DNA of 64,000 nt from assembly GCA_963715995.1 (NCBI GenBank), contig OY970283.1:2170001-2234000 (forward strand), written 5' to 3'. The stretch is from DATBDN01 sp963715995 (lineage in GTDB: Bacteria; Actinomycetota; Thermoleophilia; Solirubrobacterales; Thermoleophilaceae). Below the pieces are notes generated by a model. That model was given only the letters and a program-made list of their open reading frames with translations. It was not told the origin of the DNA and did not search any database. Shown here in pieces: positions 31,476 to 40,324 of the stretch. Numbering within the stretch: the first letter of the stretch is position 1; each line of letters starts with the position of its first letter. The position numbers and the translations under genes are program-made.

Positions 31476-33302
31476 ATGCACCGTTACGCCCTTGCGCTCG
31501 TCCTGTCCCTCGGCGTCCTTGCCGCCACGCCCGCCCTCGCCGGCGCTGCCGGGGTCGCTTACCCCGATGCAGACTGGTCCCAGGCCTGGATCCCCTCCTC
31601 CGGCGGCGTGACGCTGCACGCGGACGTCCTGCGCCCCAAGGGCGCGACCGCCTCCACCAAGACGCCCGTCATCCTCTCGATCGGCCCGTACTTCAACCAC
31701 TCGGGTCAGACCGGCCCGGCGGGCCCCGCCGAGAACACGCAGTACGACCCGGTGGGACCGAACTCCGGCCCGTCCGAGCGCTTCCAGGACTTCGTCGAGG
31801 GCTCCGGCCTGCTGAAGAAGGGCTACACGTTCGTGATGGCCGACCTGCGCGGCTTCGGCGGCTCGAACGGCTGCCTCGACTGGGCCGGCCCCGGCGAGAC
31901 CTCGGATGTCGTCAACGCCGTCAAGTGGGCGGCCGGCCAGCCCTGGTCGACCGGCAAGGTCGGCATGTACGGCAAGTCCTATGACGCGCTGACCGGGCTG
32001 ATCGGCGTCGACCAGCAGCCGAAGGGCCTGGCCGCGGTCGTCTCACAGGAGCCCGTCTACGACGACTACCGCTACCTGTACGGCGACGGGATGCGGCGCG
32101 AGAACTCGGCCGCCACCCCCGCGCTCTACGACGCGATCGGCGCGACCCCCGGGCCGATCACCGACGATCCGAACTACAACGAGAACGCGATCAACGATCC
32201 CGCCTGCCTCGCCCAGAACTGGGCTGCCCAGGCCGGCAACGACGACCACGATTCGAGCTTCTGGACGGCGCGCAACCTGATCCCGGGCGCCAAGGGCTCG
32301 AACGTGCCGCTGCTCCTGACCCAGGGCCTGACCGAGAACAACACCGTCGCCGACGGTCTCCAGGAGTTCCTGAAGAACCACACGGGCCCCGAGCACGGCT
32401 GGCTCGGCCCGTGGGAGCACGTGCGCGGCAACGAGCGCTGCATCGACGGTGACAGCTCGACGGGTTGCGACTCCACCAACGTCGGCCGCCTGAAGGAGGG
32501 GCGTGAGGGCTGGTTCGACGAGGTCATGCGCATGTACGACCACTTCCTCAAGGGTCAGAAGCTGACCGTGAAGGACCCGCCGTTCGCGATTCAGACCAAC
32601 GACGGCACGTGGCGCTCGGAGAAGCAGTGGCCGCCGTCGGACGTGCACACGTTCACGACCCCGCTGAAGGCCGGCAGCTATGTCGATCACGCCCAGTCAG
32701 TCGCGACCGGGTTCGATGCGACGTCGGGAGACCCGACCGACCCGACCGTGCAGTCCGGCATCTGGACGGTGTCCAAGCCTCTCGCCAACGCCGCCCATCT
32801 CTCGGGCTCGCCAACGGCCGCGATCGACGTCACGACGACCGTCCCGAACGCCAACCTGGTGGTCGACGTCTACGACCTGAGCCAGGACGCTGACGGAAAC
32901 TGGACCGGGCCGCTCGTCACACGGCAGGGACATCTCGTCCGCAACACCGGAAACTCGACGATCCCGCTGACGCTGTGGGGCGCCGATTGGAAGCTGAAGG
33001 CCGGCGACCGCATCGGCATCCGCGTGACCGACAACAACCAGGACTGGTGGATGCTCGCATCACCGAGCGTCCTGCCCGTGACGGTCCGCGGCGGCTCGGT
33101 GACGCTGCCGTTCCTCCAGTACCTGAGGACGCAGACGATCCAGGGCGATCCCGGCGTGCAGCTCGCGCCGTACCTGGCACAGCACATCGCGACAGCTCCG
33201 GCTGACGCGGTGAGCAGCGCGGTGAACTTCAACGTGCCGCCTGCGATGAAGACCTCGAAGGACCCGATCTTCTCCGGGGCCTACGCCAAGCCGATTCGCT
33301 GA
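31476..33302 (+). CDS. Secreted CocE/NonD-family hydrolase, second copy
   Basis: A 608-residue exported protein. Signal peptide 1-24 (LSLGVLAATPALAGA). Nucleophile serine in GMYGKSYDALTGL, DLRGFGGSNG upstream, and the His in WEHVRGNE; the C-terminal jelly-roll X-Pro-DPP domain runs from about residue 390. Same architecture as the protein at 23902 but different motif residues (GKSYDA against GVSFGG), so paralogues with different substrates are likely. ATG with no clear ribosome-binding site. Confidence 0.88.
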   Translation: MHRYALALVLSLGVLAATPALAGAAGVAYPDADWSQAWIPSSGGVTLHADVLRPKGATASTKTPVILSIGPYFNHSGQTGPAGPAENTQYDPVGPNSGPSERFQDFVEGSGLLKKGYTFVMADLRGFGGSNGCLDWAGPGETSDVVNAVKWAAGQPWSTGKVGMYGKSYDALTGLIGVDQQPKGLAAVVSQEPVYDDYRYLYGDGMRRENSAATPALYDAIGATPGPITDDPNYNENAINDPACLAQNWAAQAGNDDHDSSFWTARNLIPGAKGSNVPLLLTQGLTENNTVADGLQEFLKNHTGPEHGWLGPWEHVRGNERCIDGDSSTGCDSTNVGRLKEGREGWFDEVMRMYDHFLKGQKLTVKDPPFAIQTNDGTWRSEKQWPPSDVHTFTTPLKAGSYVDHAQSVATGFDATSGDPTDPTVQSGIWTVSKPLANAAHLSGSPTAAIDVTTTVPNANLVVDVYDLSQDADGNWTGPLVTRQGHLVRNTGNSTIPLTLWGADWKLKAGDRIGIRVTDNNQDWWMLASPSVLPVTVRGGSVTLPFLQYLRTQTIQGDPGVQLAPYLAQHIATAPADAVSSAVNFNVPPAMKTSKDPIFSGAYAKPIR

Positions 33303-33308
33303 GCGAGA

Positions 33309-33340
33309 CGGGCACTATATCCGTTCGGATATAGTGCCCG
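33309..33340. promoter_or_regulatory. 32-bp perfect palindrome operator/promoter
   Basis: CGGGCACTATATCCG - TT - CGGATATAGTGCCCG, a perfect 15-bp inverted repeat ending one base before the ATG at 33342. It contains a TATAGT -10-like hexamer at 33330-33335, which would start transcription at or next to the ATG, giving a leaderless mRNA whose promoter is fully covered by the operator. The HTH domain of the downstream gene is the obvious ligand. It also lies 6 bp after the upstream gene and could serve as its terminator. Confidence 0.65.
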
Positions 33341-33341
33341 T

Positions 33342-34199
33342 ATGAGAACCGGGGCCGCCCTGCGTCGTGCGCGCGAAGGCGCAGGCCTGAGCCAGCAGGA
33401 GCTCGCGCGGCGCGCCGGTACCTCGCAGGCAACGCTGTCGGCCTACGAGACAGCAGCCAAGGAGCCGTCGCTTCGCACGCTCGAACGCCTCCTCGGCGCG
33501 GCGGGCGCGCGCTTGACAGTGCAGACCGGGGGGCCGGGCTGGCCCCCCGACCCGGAGCAGGCCGGCCGCAGGCTCGCCGAGGTGCTCGCTCTGGCCGAGG
33601 CGCTGCCGGCGCGCCCGGCGCGGCGCGTTGCGCTACCCGCGCCTCCCGCGATGACACTCGCCGAGCGGATCCGAGCCCTGCACCACGCCCTCGAACAGCA
33701 CAAGGTCCCGCACGCGTTCGGCGGGGCCGTCGCCCTGGCCTATGCGACCGAGGAGCCGCGCGGGACGCGCGACATCGACCTGAACGTGTTCGTGCCCACG
33801 ACACGCGCCGCGGATGTCCTCGGCCTGCTTCCGGCGGGCATCAGCCAGCCTGCCGGAAGTGCGGAGACGCTTGCGCGTGACGGCCAAATCCGGCTGTTCT
33901 GGGACGACACCCCGGTTGACATCTTCCTTGACTACGCGCCGATCCACGACGAGGCGGCGCGGCACCGTCGCAACGTCCCGTTCGAGGGCGAGACGATCCC
34001 GGTGCTCGGCCCGATCGAGCTCGCGGTGTTCAAGGCAATGTTCGACCGCTTGCGCGACTGGGGCGATCTCGAGGAGATGGCAAAGGCGGGCATGCTGGAC
34101 TTCGATGCCGTGCAAGCCGCGCTTGTCAAGATGGTCGGTACGGACGACGAACGACTGCTGCGCCTGGACGAGGTGGCCCGACGCGCGGCACTGCCCTAG
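33342..34199 (+). CDS. XRE HTH-nucleotidyltransferase fusion (AbiEii-like)
   Basis: A 285-residue two-domain protein. Residues 1-60 are an XRE/Cro HTH (ALRRAREGAGLSQQELARRAG, SQATLSAYETAAKEPSLRTL). After a Pro/Arg-rich linker, residues 105-285 form a nucleotidyltransferase of the AbiEii/MNT type: AFGGAVALAYATEEPRGTRDID and VDIFLDYAP supply the Gly-x and three acidic residues. AbiEii-type enzymes act as toxins by transferring nucleotides to tRNA. Here antitoxin-like HTH and toxin-like domain are in one chain, preceded by a perfect palindrome. Whether it is a self-regulating toxin or a housekeeping transferase is unknown. Confidence 0.82.
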   Translation: MRTGAALRRAREGAGLSQQELARRAGTSQATLSAYETAAKEPSLRTLERLLGAAGARLTVQTGGPGWPPDPEQAGRRLAEVLALAEALPARPARRVALPAPPAMTLAERIRALHHALEQHKVPHAFGGAVALAYATEEPRGTRDIDLNVFVPTTRAADVLGLLPAGISQPAGSAETLARDGQIRLFWDDTPVDIFLDYAPIHDEAARHRRNVPFEGETIPVLGPIELAVFKAMFDRLRDWGDLEEMAKAGMLDFDAVQAALVKMVGTDDERLLRLDEVARRAALP

Positions 34200-34257
34200 T
34201 CGAGCCGGCGCGCAGCGGACCCACCCCCCACTCGCGGCTTCGGCACAATTCACGACC

Positions 34258-35628
34258 ATGACCACCTACGCAGTAGTCGACCCCGCGACCGGCGAGACCG
34301 TCAAGGAATACCCGACCATCAGCGACGACGATCTGCGCGCAGCCATCGAGCGCGCCGACGCCGCTCACCGCAACTGGTCGGCCGGCTCGACCGTGACCGA
34401 GCGAGCCTCGCTGGTCCGCCGCGTCGGCGAGCTCCACACGGAGCGCCGCGAGCAGCTGGCCGAGATCATCGTCCGCGAGATGGGCAAGCCGATCGAGCAG
34501 GCCCTGGGCGAGGTCGACTTCGCCGCCGCGATTTACGACTTCTACGCCGACAACGCCGAGAAGCTCATGGAGGACGAGCCGATCGAGCTGATGGAGGGCG
34601 ACGGGTCGGCCGTGGTTCGGCGCAGCTCTTACGGCGTCCTGCTCGGGATCATGCCCTGGAACTTCCCCTACTACCAGGTGTCCCGCTTCGCCGGTCCCAA
34701 CCTGGTGATCGGCAACACAATCCTGCTGAAGCACGCTCCGCAGTGCCCGGAGTCAGCCGAGGCGATGCAGCAGATCTTCGACGACGCCGGCTTCCCCGAC
34801 GGCGCGTACGTGAACATCTACGCGACCAACGAGCAGATCGAGTGGGTCATCGCCGACCCGCGCGTGCGCGGCGTGTCGGTGACGGGCTCCGAGCGCGCCG
34901 GCGCGGCGGTCGCCGAGATCGCCGGCCGCAACCTGAAGAAGGTCGTGCTCGAGCTCGGCGGCTCTGATCCGTTCATCCTGCTCGGCACCGACGACCTCGA
35001 CAAGACGGTCGACGACGCCGTTGCCGCGCGCCTCGACAACACCGGCCAGTCGTGCAACGCCGCGAAGCGCTTCATCGTCATCGACGATCTCTACGAGCCG
35101 TTCCTCGAGAAGTTCAAGGAGAAGATGAGCGCGAACAAGCCCGGAGACCCTCATTCCGAGGACACCGCGGTCGGGCCGCTCTCGTCGAAGAACGCCGCCG
35201 ACCGGCTCGAGGACCAGGTCAAGAGCGCAATCGACCAGGGCGCGACGGTGGTCACCGGCGGCAGCCGCGACGGCAACTTCTTCGAGCCGACGATCCTCAC
35301 CGACATCTCCGCCGACAACGACGCCTACCGCGAGGAGCTGTTCGGCCCGGTCGCGCAGGTGTACCGGGTGTCATCGGAGGACGAAGCGGTCGAGCTCGCG
35401 AACGACACGCCGTTCGGGCTCGGCTCCTACCTGATGACGACCGACCCCGAGCAGGCCGCGCGGGTGGCCGACAAGATCGACGCTGGCATGGTCTACGTGA
35501 ACATCGTCGGAGCCGACAGCCCCGAGCTGCCGTTCGGCGGCGTCAAGCGCTCCGGCTTCGGCCGCGAGCTCGGCCGTTTCGGCGCCGACGAGTTCGTCAA
35601 CAAGAAGCTGATCCGCACCGCCGGCTGA
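34258..35628 (+). CDS. NAD(P)-dependent aldehyde dehydrogenase (succinate-semialdehyde type)
   Basis: A 456-residue ALDH. The catalytic Cys is in NTGQSCNAAKRF, the general base Glu in VVLELGGSDPF, NAD-loop residues in GIMPWNFPYYQ and LKHAPQCPESA, and the GSYLMT/PFGGVKRSGFGRELG C-terminal signature is intact. Closest overall layout is the short NAD-dependent succinate-semialdehyde dehydrogenase group (YneI/GabD-like). ATG 34258 gives MTTYAVVDPATGETV. Converges on the GH3 gene with a 14-bp gap. Confidence 0.9.
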   Translation: MTTYAVVDPATGETVKEYPTISDDDLRAAIERADAAHRNWSAGSTVTERASLVRRVGELHTERREQLAEIIVREMGKPIEQALGEVDFAAAIYDFYADNAEKLMEDEPIELMEGDGSAVVRRSSYGVLLGIMPWNFPYYQVSRFAGPNLVIGNTILLKHAPQCPESAEAMQQIFDDAGFPDGAYVNIYATNEQIEWVIADPRVRGVSVTGSERAGAAVAEIAGRNLKKVVLELGGSDPFILLGTDDLDKTVDDAVAARLDNTGQSCNAAKRFIVIDDLYEPFLEKFKEKMSANKPGDPHSEDTAVGPLSSKNAADRLEDQVKSAIDQGATVVTGGSRDGNFFEPTILTDISADNDAYREELFGPVAQVYRVSSEDEAVELANDTPFGLGSYLMTTDPEQAARVADKIDAGMVYVNIVGADSPELPFGGVKRSGFGRELGRFGADEFVNKKLIRTAG

Positions 35629-35642
35629 CCGCCGGCGCGCGC

Positions 35643-37847
35643 CTACTTCTTCTTCGTGCAGGCCGGCTTCGTGCGGTGCTTCGCGCCGCTGATGCCGGCC
35701 ACGCCGTGCAGCGGCAGCGAGCGTGAGGAGTCCCCCACGCTGATGCCGTAGCAGCCGCGCGCCTCGACCCAGTTCTGCTTCTTGGTGTCCCAGTAGGAGA
35801 ACGCGCGGGTGTCGAACGGGATCGAGACGGTCTTCGACTTGCCGGGATCGAGCTGAACCTTCTTGAAGCCCTTGAGCTGGTGCGGCGCCTCGCCGAGCGC
35901 GGACGGGAAAGCCACATATGCCTGTGCGACGTCGGCACCTGCCCGGCTGCCGGTGTTGGTGAGCCTGAACGTGGCCTTGGCTGTCTTGCCGTTGCCCGAC
36001 AGCTTCAGCTTCGAGAACTTGAAGCTGGTGTACGAGAGGCCGTAGCCGAACGGGAACAGCGGCTCGACCTTGTGAGCGTCGAAGTAGCGGTAGCCGATCT
36101 GGAGGCCCTCGCTGTAGTCGACCTTGTCGGCGATGCCCGGGTACTGCGCCGGCGTCTTCTCGGGCATGTCGGCGAGCGACTTCGGGAAGGTCTGCGGAAG
36201 GTGACCGGACGGGTTGGCGCGGCCGTAGATCAGGTCGGCGATCGCGTTGCCGTTCTCGACGCCCGGGAACCATGCGTCGAGCACCGACTTGACGCCGCCG
36301 AGCCACGGCATGCTCACCGGCGCGCCGGCGTCGATCACGACGATCGTGTTGGGATTCGCCGCGGCCACGGTCTGCACGAGCGCGTTCTCGTCCTCGCCCG
36401 TGCTCTGGCACTCGAGCGTGACGCACAGGCCCGGGGTCGCGTCGAGCTTGGTGCGGTCGGCGCCCTCGGACTCGGTGTCGGCGATCACGACGATGGCCAC
36501 GTCTGCCTGGCTCGCGACCGCGGTCGCGTCGGCGGAGGCCGTGCCGGGTGTGTAGAGGACGGTGTCGCCGCGCGTCTGCGCCTGGGTCTCGATGCCCTCG
36601 AGCGGGCTGACTGGCGACGGCAGGCCGGTGCCATGGGAGCTGCCGCCGCCGCCCGAGGCGCCGGTGGCGCCAACCGGGTTCGCGGCGCTCCCGATGACCG
36701 CGATCTTGCGTCCGCTGCCGTTGTCGAGCGGCAGCAGGTTGTCCTTGTTCTTCAACAGGACGGTCGACTGCTCGGACAGCTGTCGCGCGAGCGTGCGGTG
36801 AGCGGGAGTGTCGGTCTGGTTGAGGTAGGCGTCCGGCTGGCCGACCACGGGATGGTCGAACAGGCCGAAGCGGAACATCGGGACGAAGATGTGCTTGACG
36901 ATGCCGTCGAGGCGCGCCATCGGCACCTGGCCCGCGGTGATCGCGTCGCCGAGCGCCGGGCCGTAGTAGTGCGGCGGGGCCGCGTGCATCTCGAGGTCGA
37001 GCCCCGAGTTGGCGGACGCCGCAGTCGAATGCGTCGCACCCCAGTCGCTCGTCACGAAGCCGTCGAACCCCCACTGGTCGCGCAGGACGCCGTCCAGCAG
37101 CTGCTTGTTCTCGCAGACGTGATGGCCGAAGGCGAGGTTGTACGAGCACATGATCGAACCGACGTGTCCCTGCTTCACGGCTGCCTCGAACGGAGCGAGG
37201 TAGATCTCGTGCAGCGTGCGGTCGTCCACCGTCACGTCGACGGTGTTGCGGTCGAACTCCTGGTCGTTCAGCACATAGTGCTTGGCCTCGGCCAGCACCG
37301 GGTTCGACTGGATGCCGCGGATCGACTGCGTGACGGTCTGCCCGGCCAGGTACGGGTCCTCGCCGGCGTACTCGAAGTTGCGCCCGTTGGTCGCCAGGCG
37401 GGCCATGTCCATGCCCGGCCCGAGCATCACATTGATGCCCTTCGCGAACGCCTCTTCGCCGAGCGCCTTGCCGAACTTGCCGGCCATCGCCGGGTCCCAC
37501 ATCGCGGCCTGGGCGATGCCGCTCGGGAACACGGTCGTGCCCTGCTGAAGGCCAACGACGCCGGAGCCTGCGTCGCTCATGTTGATCTCGGGGACGCACA
37601 GCTCGGGGATCGCGTCGACGTGGCCCGCGGTGCCGTAGTGCGTGAACCAAGGCGGATCGCTGAAGGTGGTCATGTGGAGCTTCTGGTCGACGCTCATCGC
37701 CTTGACGAGCAGGTCGGCTCGCTGCTCGGGCGACTTGGCGCTGTCCATCCACGGGCACGACGGGGATGCGGCGCTCGCGGCTCCTGGTGCGCCGGCGAGC
37801 GCGCCGAGAAGTGCCATGCCGAGGACCAATGCGATAAATCGCTTCAC
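35643..37847 (-). CDS. Secreted glycoside hydrolase family 3 beta-glucosidase
   Basis: A 734-residue GH3 enzyme. Signal peptide 1-27 (GALAGAPGAASA). The (alpha/beta)8 domain includes KHYVLNDQEFDRN and the nucleophile Asp in GFVTSDWGATHS; the alpha/beta sandwich (VIGSAANPVGATG, VVIADTESEGADR, AWFPGVENGNAIADL) and a C-terminal fibronectin III-like domain (PFGYGLSYTSF) follow. It would release terminal sugars from beta-glucosides outside the cell. GTG start. Divergent from the F420-dependent oxidoreductase (123 bp between). Confidence 0.93.
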   Translation of the reverse strand: MKRFIALVLGMALLGALAGAPGAASAASPSCPWMDSAKSPEQRADLLVKAMSVDQKLHMTTFSDPPWFTHYGTAGHVDAIPELCVPEINMSDAGSGVVGLQQGTTVFPSGIAQAAMWDPAMAGKFGKALGEEAFAKGINVMLGPGMDMARLATNGRNFEYAGEDPYLAGQTVTQSIRGIQSNPVLAEAKHYVLNDQEFDRNTVDVTVDDRTLHEIYLAPFEAAVKQGHVGSIMCSYNLAFGHHVCENKQLLDGVLRDQWGFDGFVTSDWGATHSTAASANSGLDLEMHAAPPHYYGPALGDAITAGQVPMARLDGIVKHIFVPMFRFGLFDHPVVGQPDAYLNQTDTPAHRTLARQLSEQSTVLLKNKDNLLPLDNGSGRKIAVIGSAANPVGATGASGGGGSSHGTGLPSPVSPLEGIETQAQTRGDTVLYTPGTASADATAVASQADVAIVVIADTESEGADRTKLDATPGLCVTLECQSTGEDENALVQTVAAANPNTIVVIDAGAPVSMPWLGGVKSVLDAWFPGVENGNAIADLIYGRANPSGHLPQTFPKSLADMPEKTPAQYPGIADKVDYSEGLQIGYRYFDAHKVEPLFPFGYGLSYTSFKFSKLKLSGNGKTAKATFRLTNTGSRAGADVAQAYVAFPSALGEAPHQLKGFKKVQLDPGKSKTVSIPFDTRAFSYWDTKKQNWVEARGCYGISVGDSSRSLPLHGVAGISGAKHRTKPACTKKK

Positions 37848-37970
37848 GCCCTGGGGAACGGCCGCGCGGTCGTATTACTTGCGCTCCGCCCTGCCGCGGC
37901 GGCCGGACGGGAGGTTTCGAGCGGGCCCCGCCGGGCAGAGGGTCTGCATGCTCGAGCAATCTGAAGGCAA

Positions 37971-38945
37971 GTGACGATGGCCGCGTTCGGCTACACGATG
38001 ATGTGCGAGCAGGCGGGGCCGCGCGAGCTGGTGCGCGACGTCAGGCTGGCCGAGGAGGCCGGCTTCGACTTCTCTGTCATCAGCGATCACTACCAGCCGT
38101 GGCTTGCATCGCAGGGTCACTCGCCATATGCCTGGTCGGTGCTCGGCGCGGCCGCGCAGGCGACGGAGCAGATCGGCCTGATGACCTACGTCACGTGCCC
38201 GATCCTGCGCTACCACCCGGTCGTGATCGCACAGAAGGCGGCGACGATGCAGATCCTCTCGGGCGGGCGTTTCCGCCTGGGCCTCGGCGCCGGCGAGAAC
38301 CTGAACGAACACGTCGTCGGTGAGCGCTGGCCGCATGTCGGAGCGCGCCACGAGATGCTCACCGAGGCGGTCGAGATCATCGGCGCTCTGTTCGATGGCG
38401 ACGGCCCGGTCAACCACCGCGGCAAGCACTACGACGTCGAGACCGCAAAGCTCTGGGACCTGCCCGACGAGCGCGTGCCGATCGGCATCGCCGTCTCCGG
38501 GCCAGACTCGTGTGGCCTGGCGGGACGCACGGCCGACCTGATGGTGGCGATCGAGCCGAAGAAGGAGCTCGGCGAGATGTTCGACGCGGCCGGCGGCGAG
38601 GGAAAGCCCCGCGTCGGCCAGATCGCGCTGGCCTACGACAAGGATCGTGACGCAGCCATCAAGCGGGCACACGACCAGTTCCGCTGGTTCGGTCTGGGCT
38701 GGAAGGTGAACGCCGACCTGCCGAACCCGGAGTCGTTCGAGGCGGCTACGCAGTTCGTGACGCCCGACGACGTGGCCGGCGCACTCGGGTGCGGGCCTGA
38801 CGTCGACGAGCACGTGGAGAAGATCAAGCCGTTCCTCGACGCCGGGTTCGACGAGGTGGCGCTCGTCCAGATCGGCGGCGATCAGCAGGAGGAGTTCATC
38901 GAGTGGGCGCAGCGCGAGCTGTTGCCCGCGCTGCGCTCACTGTGA
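37971..38945 (+). CDS. F420-dependent oxidoreductase, LLM class
   Basis: A 324-residue luciferase-like monooxygenase-fold enzyme of the TIGR03557/G6PDH-F420 group (FGYTMMCEQAGPRELVRDV, SVISDHYQPWL, LGLGAGENLNEHVVG). Uses coenzyme F420, as expected in an actinobacterium, to oxidise or reduce an unknown substrate. GTG 37971 has AAGG upstream; the ATG two codons later is equally plausible. Monocistronic. Confidence 0.9.
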   Translation: MTMAAFGYTMMCEQAGPRELVRDVRLAEEAGFDFSVISDHYQPWLASQGHSPYAWSVLGAAAQATEQIGLMTYVTCPILRYHPVVIAQKAATMQILSGGRFRLGLGAGENLNEHVVGERWPHVGARHEMLTEAVEIIGALFDGDGPVNHRGKHYDVETAKLWDLPDERVPIGIAVSGPDSCGLAGRTADLMVAIEPKKELGEMFDAAGGEGKPRVGQIALAYDKDRDAAIKRAHDQFRWFGLGWKVNADLPNPESFEAATQFVTPDDVAGALGCGPDVDEHVEKIKPFLDAGFDEVALVQIGGDQQEEFIEWAQRELLPALRSL

Positions 38946-38979
38946 TCAGTCGCCGAGCGATGTGAGAGAACCGGCTTGG

Positions 38980-39318
38980 TTACCCACCTGGAGCGATGCC
39001 GGAACCCAGCGCGCGTCTGAGCTGCCGTGCGCGGTCGGTGCCGCGCCGGCCCCGCCAGGGGTGCGGACCCATGGCCCACGGGTGCCAGCCAAGCGTGCCG
39101 TAGTGCTCGCGCAGGAACGCCTTCAGCTCGCCGCGATGGTCGCCGCAGGCATAGCGGTTGGGCCCGTAGACACCGCGCCCGTGCCACACGAGCCAGTTCC
39201 CCGGTTCAGCGTCGACGTACTCGCCGTGACAGAGGTCGAGCAGCTGATGCTCGAGCTCGATCTGAGTCGCGGGATCCGGTCGCACCCCGCAGATCTCGCA
39301 AGTGAAGACGACCTTCAC
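38980..39318 (-). CDS. Conserved hypothetical protein with zinc-type cysteines
   Basis: A 112-residue protein: VKVVFTCEICGVRPDPATQ, QLLDLCHGEYVDAEPGNWLVW, GPNRYACGDHRGELKAFLREHYG. The CxxC and later CxxH pairs suggest a structural zinc site. Function unknown. Three GTG codons are possible starts (39333, 39324, 39318); the last directly precedes the conserved core. A variable tail rich in Arg follows GWHPWAMGPHP. Confidence 0.65.
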   Translation of the reverse strand: MKVVFTCEICGVRPDPATQIELEHQLLDLCHGEYVDAEPGNWLVWHGRGVYGPNRYACGDHRGELKAFLREHYGTLGWHPWAMGPHPWRGRRGTDRARQLRRALGSGIAPGG

Positions 39319-39369
39319 GGTCACTCCGATCACGGTAACGAGTGAGGCGCGCGGCGACCACGCGCAGCG

Positions 39370-39702
39370 TCAGGACTGCTGCGTTGTGACGGGCGGCAGG
39401 GCCTGCTGGGACGGCGACTGCGGTGTCTGCTGCTGCTGCGGTGCCAGTGGCTGCGGGATCTGCGTCTGCGGGGTGACCGGCGTCTGCGACCGCTCGGTGA
39501 GCGCGGCGGGCGCGGCGACGCGCCGGAGGCCGGGATCGCTGCCAGCCCGGACCTCACCGAGGATGTAGCCGAACGACCACGCGAACGTGGCCGCACCGAG
39601 GGCGCCAGTCAGAAGCCAGGCGCGGTTGCGCCGCCGCCTGCGCTCGGTAGCGACGAGCTCGCGCGCGGGTGTGGTTGCCACGCTGGGCCCGCTGGCCGGC
39701 AC
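39370..39702 (-). CDS. Single-pass membrane protein with Gln/Pro-rich tail
   Basis: A 110-residue protein with a basic N terminus (ERRRRRNR), one TM helix (AWLLTGALGAATFAWSFGYIL) and an extracytoplasmic tail dominated by Gln, Pro and Thr (QPLAPQQQQTPQSPSQQ). No family recognised. The GTG at 39702 is a guess; the frame is open far upstream through repeat DNA that is unlikely to be coding. Confidence 0.45.
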   Translation of the reverse strand: MPASGPSVATTPARELVATERRRRRNRAWLLTGALGAATFAWSFGYILGEVRAGSDPGLRRVAAPAALTERSQTPVTPQTQIPQPLAPQQQQTPQSPSQQALPPVTTQQS

Positions 39703-39814
39703 GGGCGTCGCGCGAGGCGGAATCCGGAGCGCTCTTCCAGTCGCCCAGCCAGAGGTGGTCCTGTGCCATGCGTCAAGTACGCCGCAGGTCCGTAAGAGGA
39801 ACGTGAGATGGGCC

Positions 39815-39987
39815 GAGGGCTCGAGCGGCGTGGTTCGCGAGCACCGACCCTCCGTTGGGCAACTAAGAGGGATCGGTGCTCGCTCGCGGTGCCGCTGTTG
39901 GTCGCGCTGCCTCGGTTTGGTCGTGGCGCCGCTCCTGGCCGCGAGTTTCACATTGAGCCGCGTATATCGGCTCAACGTGAAACTCGC
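39815..39987 (+). repeat. Dispersed multi-hairpin repeat, copy 1
   Basis: Hairpin A at 39837-39883 (GCGAGCACCGA-CCCTC paired with GAGGG-A-TCGGTGCTCGC, one bulge, loop with CGTTGGGCAACTAA). Hairpin B at 39941-39987 (GCGAGTTTCACATTGAGCCG paired with CGGCTCAACGTGAAACTCGC, 19 of 20 pairs). A conserved linker (CTCGGTTTGG) joins them. A second copy in inverted orientation lies at 59372-59530: its hairpin A and linker are similar in sequence, while its hairpin B has a different sequence at the matching position. No coding capacity. Confidence 0.7.
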
Positions 39988-40324
39988 GGGCTTCGAGTGG
40001 GACGTTCGCCGCGCTATTCGCGGCGAAGGTGCCAGTCGGGCATCGAGTGTGACCTCGACCACGCTATAGGTGGTCAACGTCACAGTCGCGGTCAGGGAGC
40101 GCGTTCGCGGAGGCGAAACGGACGGCGGGAGAGCGCAAGCGCCACTCCAGCCACCCCTTGGCCGAGGCAGTTTGCGCACCGAAGCGGGGGGACGGCCGGC
40201 GGAGAGGCCGGCGCCAGAGCTGGCAGCGGGCAGAGCGGGGACGGCCGCACGCCGCTGTGAGCGGCGAGCACCCCCACAGCGCCGCGGCGCGAGCCCCCGC
40301 CCCAACCACCTACCGTTCCGCCCC
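39988..40324. other. Non-coding stretch after repeat copy 1
   Basis: About 340 bp without a credible gene. A third imperfect hairpin is visible at 40049-40083 (GTGAC-ctc-GACCAC / GTGGTC-aac-GTCAC, with a symmetric internal loop). The rest is GC-rich and shows no recognised promoter or RNA motif. Open frames here continue the repeat and look spurious. Confidence 0.4.

Noticed and set aside
35371..37964. Very long antisense open frames (862 and 694 residues) over the GH3 gene
   Set aside because: They are mirror frames of a clear GH3 enzyme with signal peptide and catalytic motif.
39587..40069. Open frames whose translations resemble those near 59400-59700
   Set aside because: Similarity comes from the shared hairpin repeat DNA, not from a protein family; composition is not protein-like.
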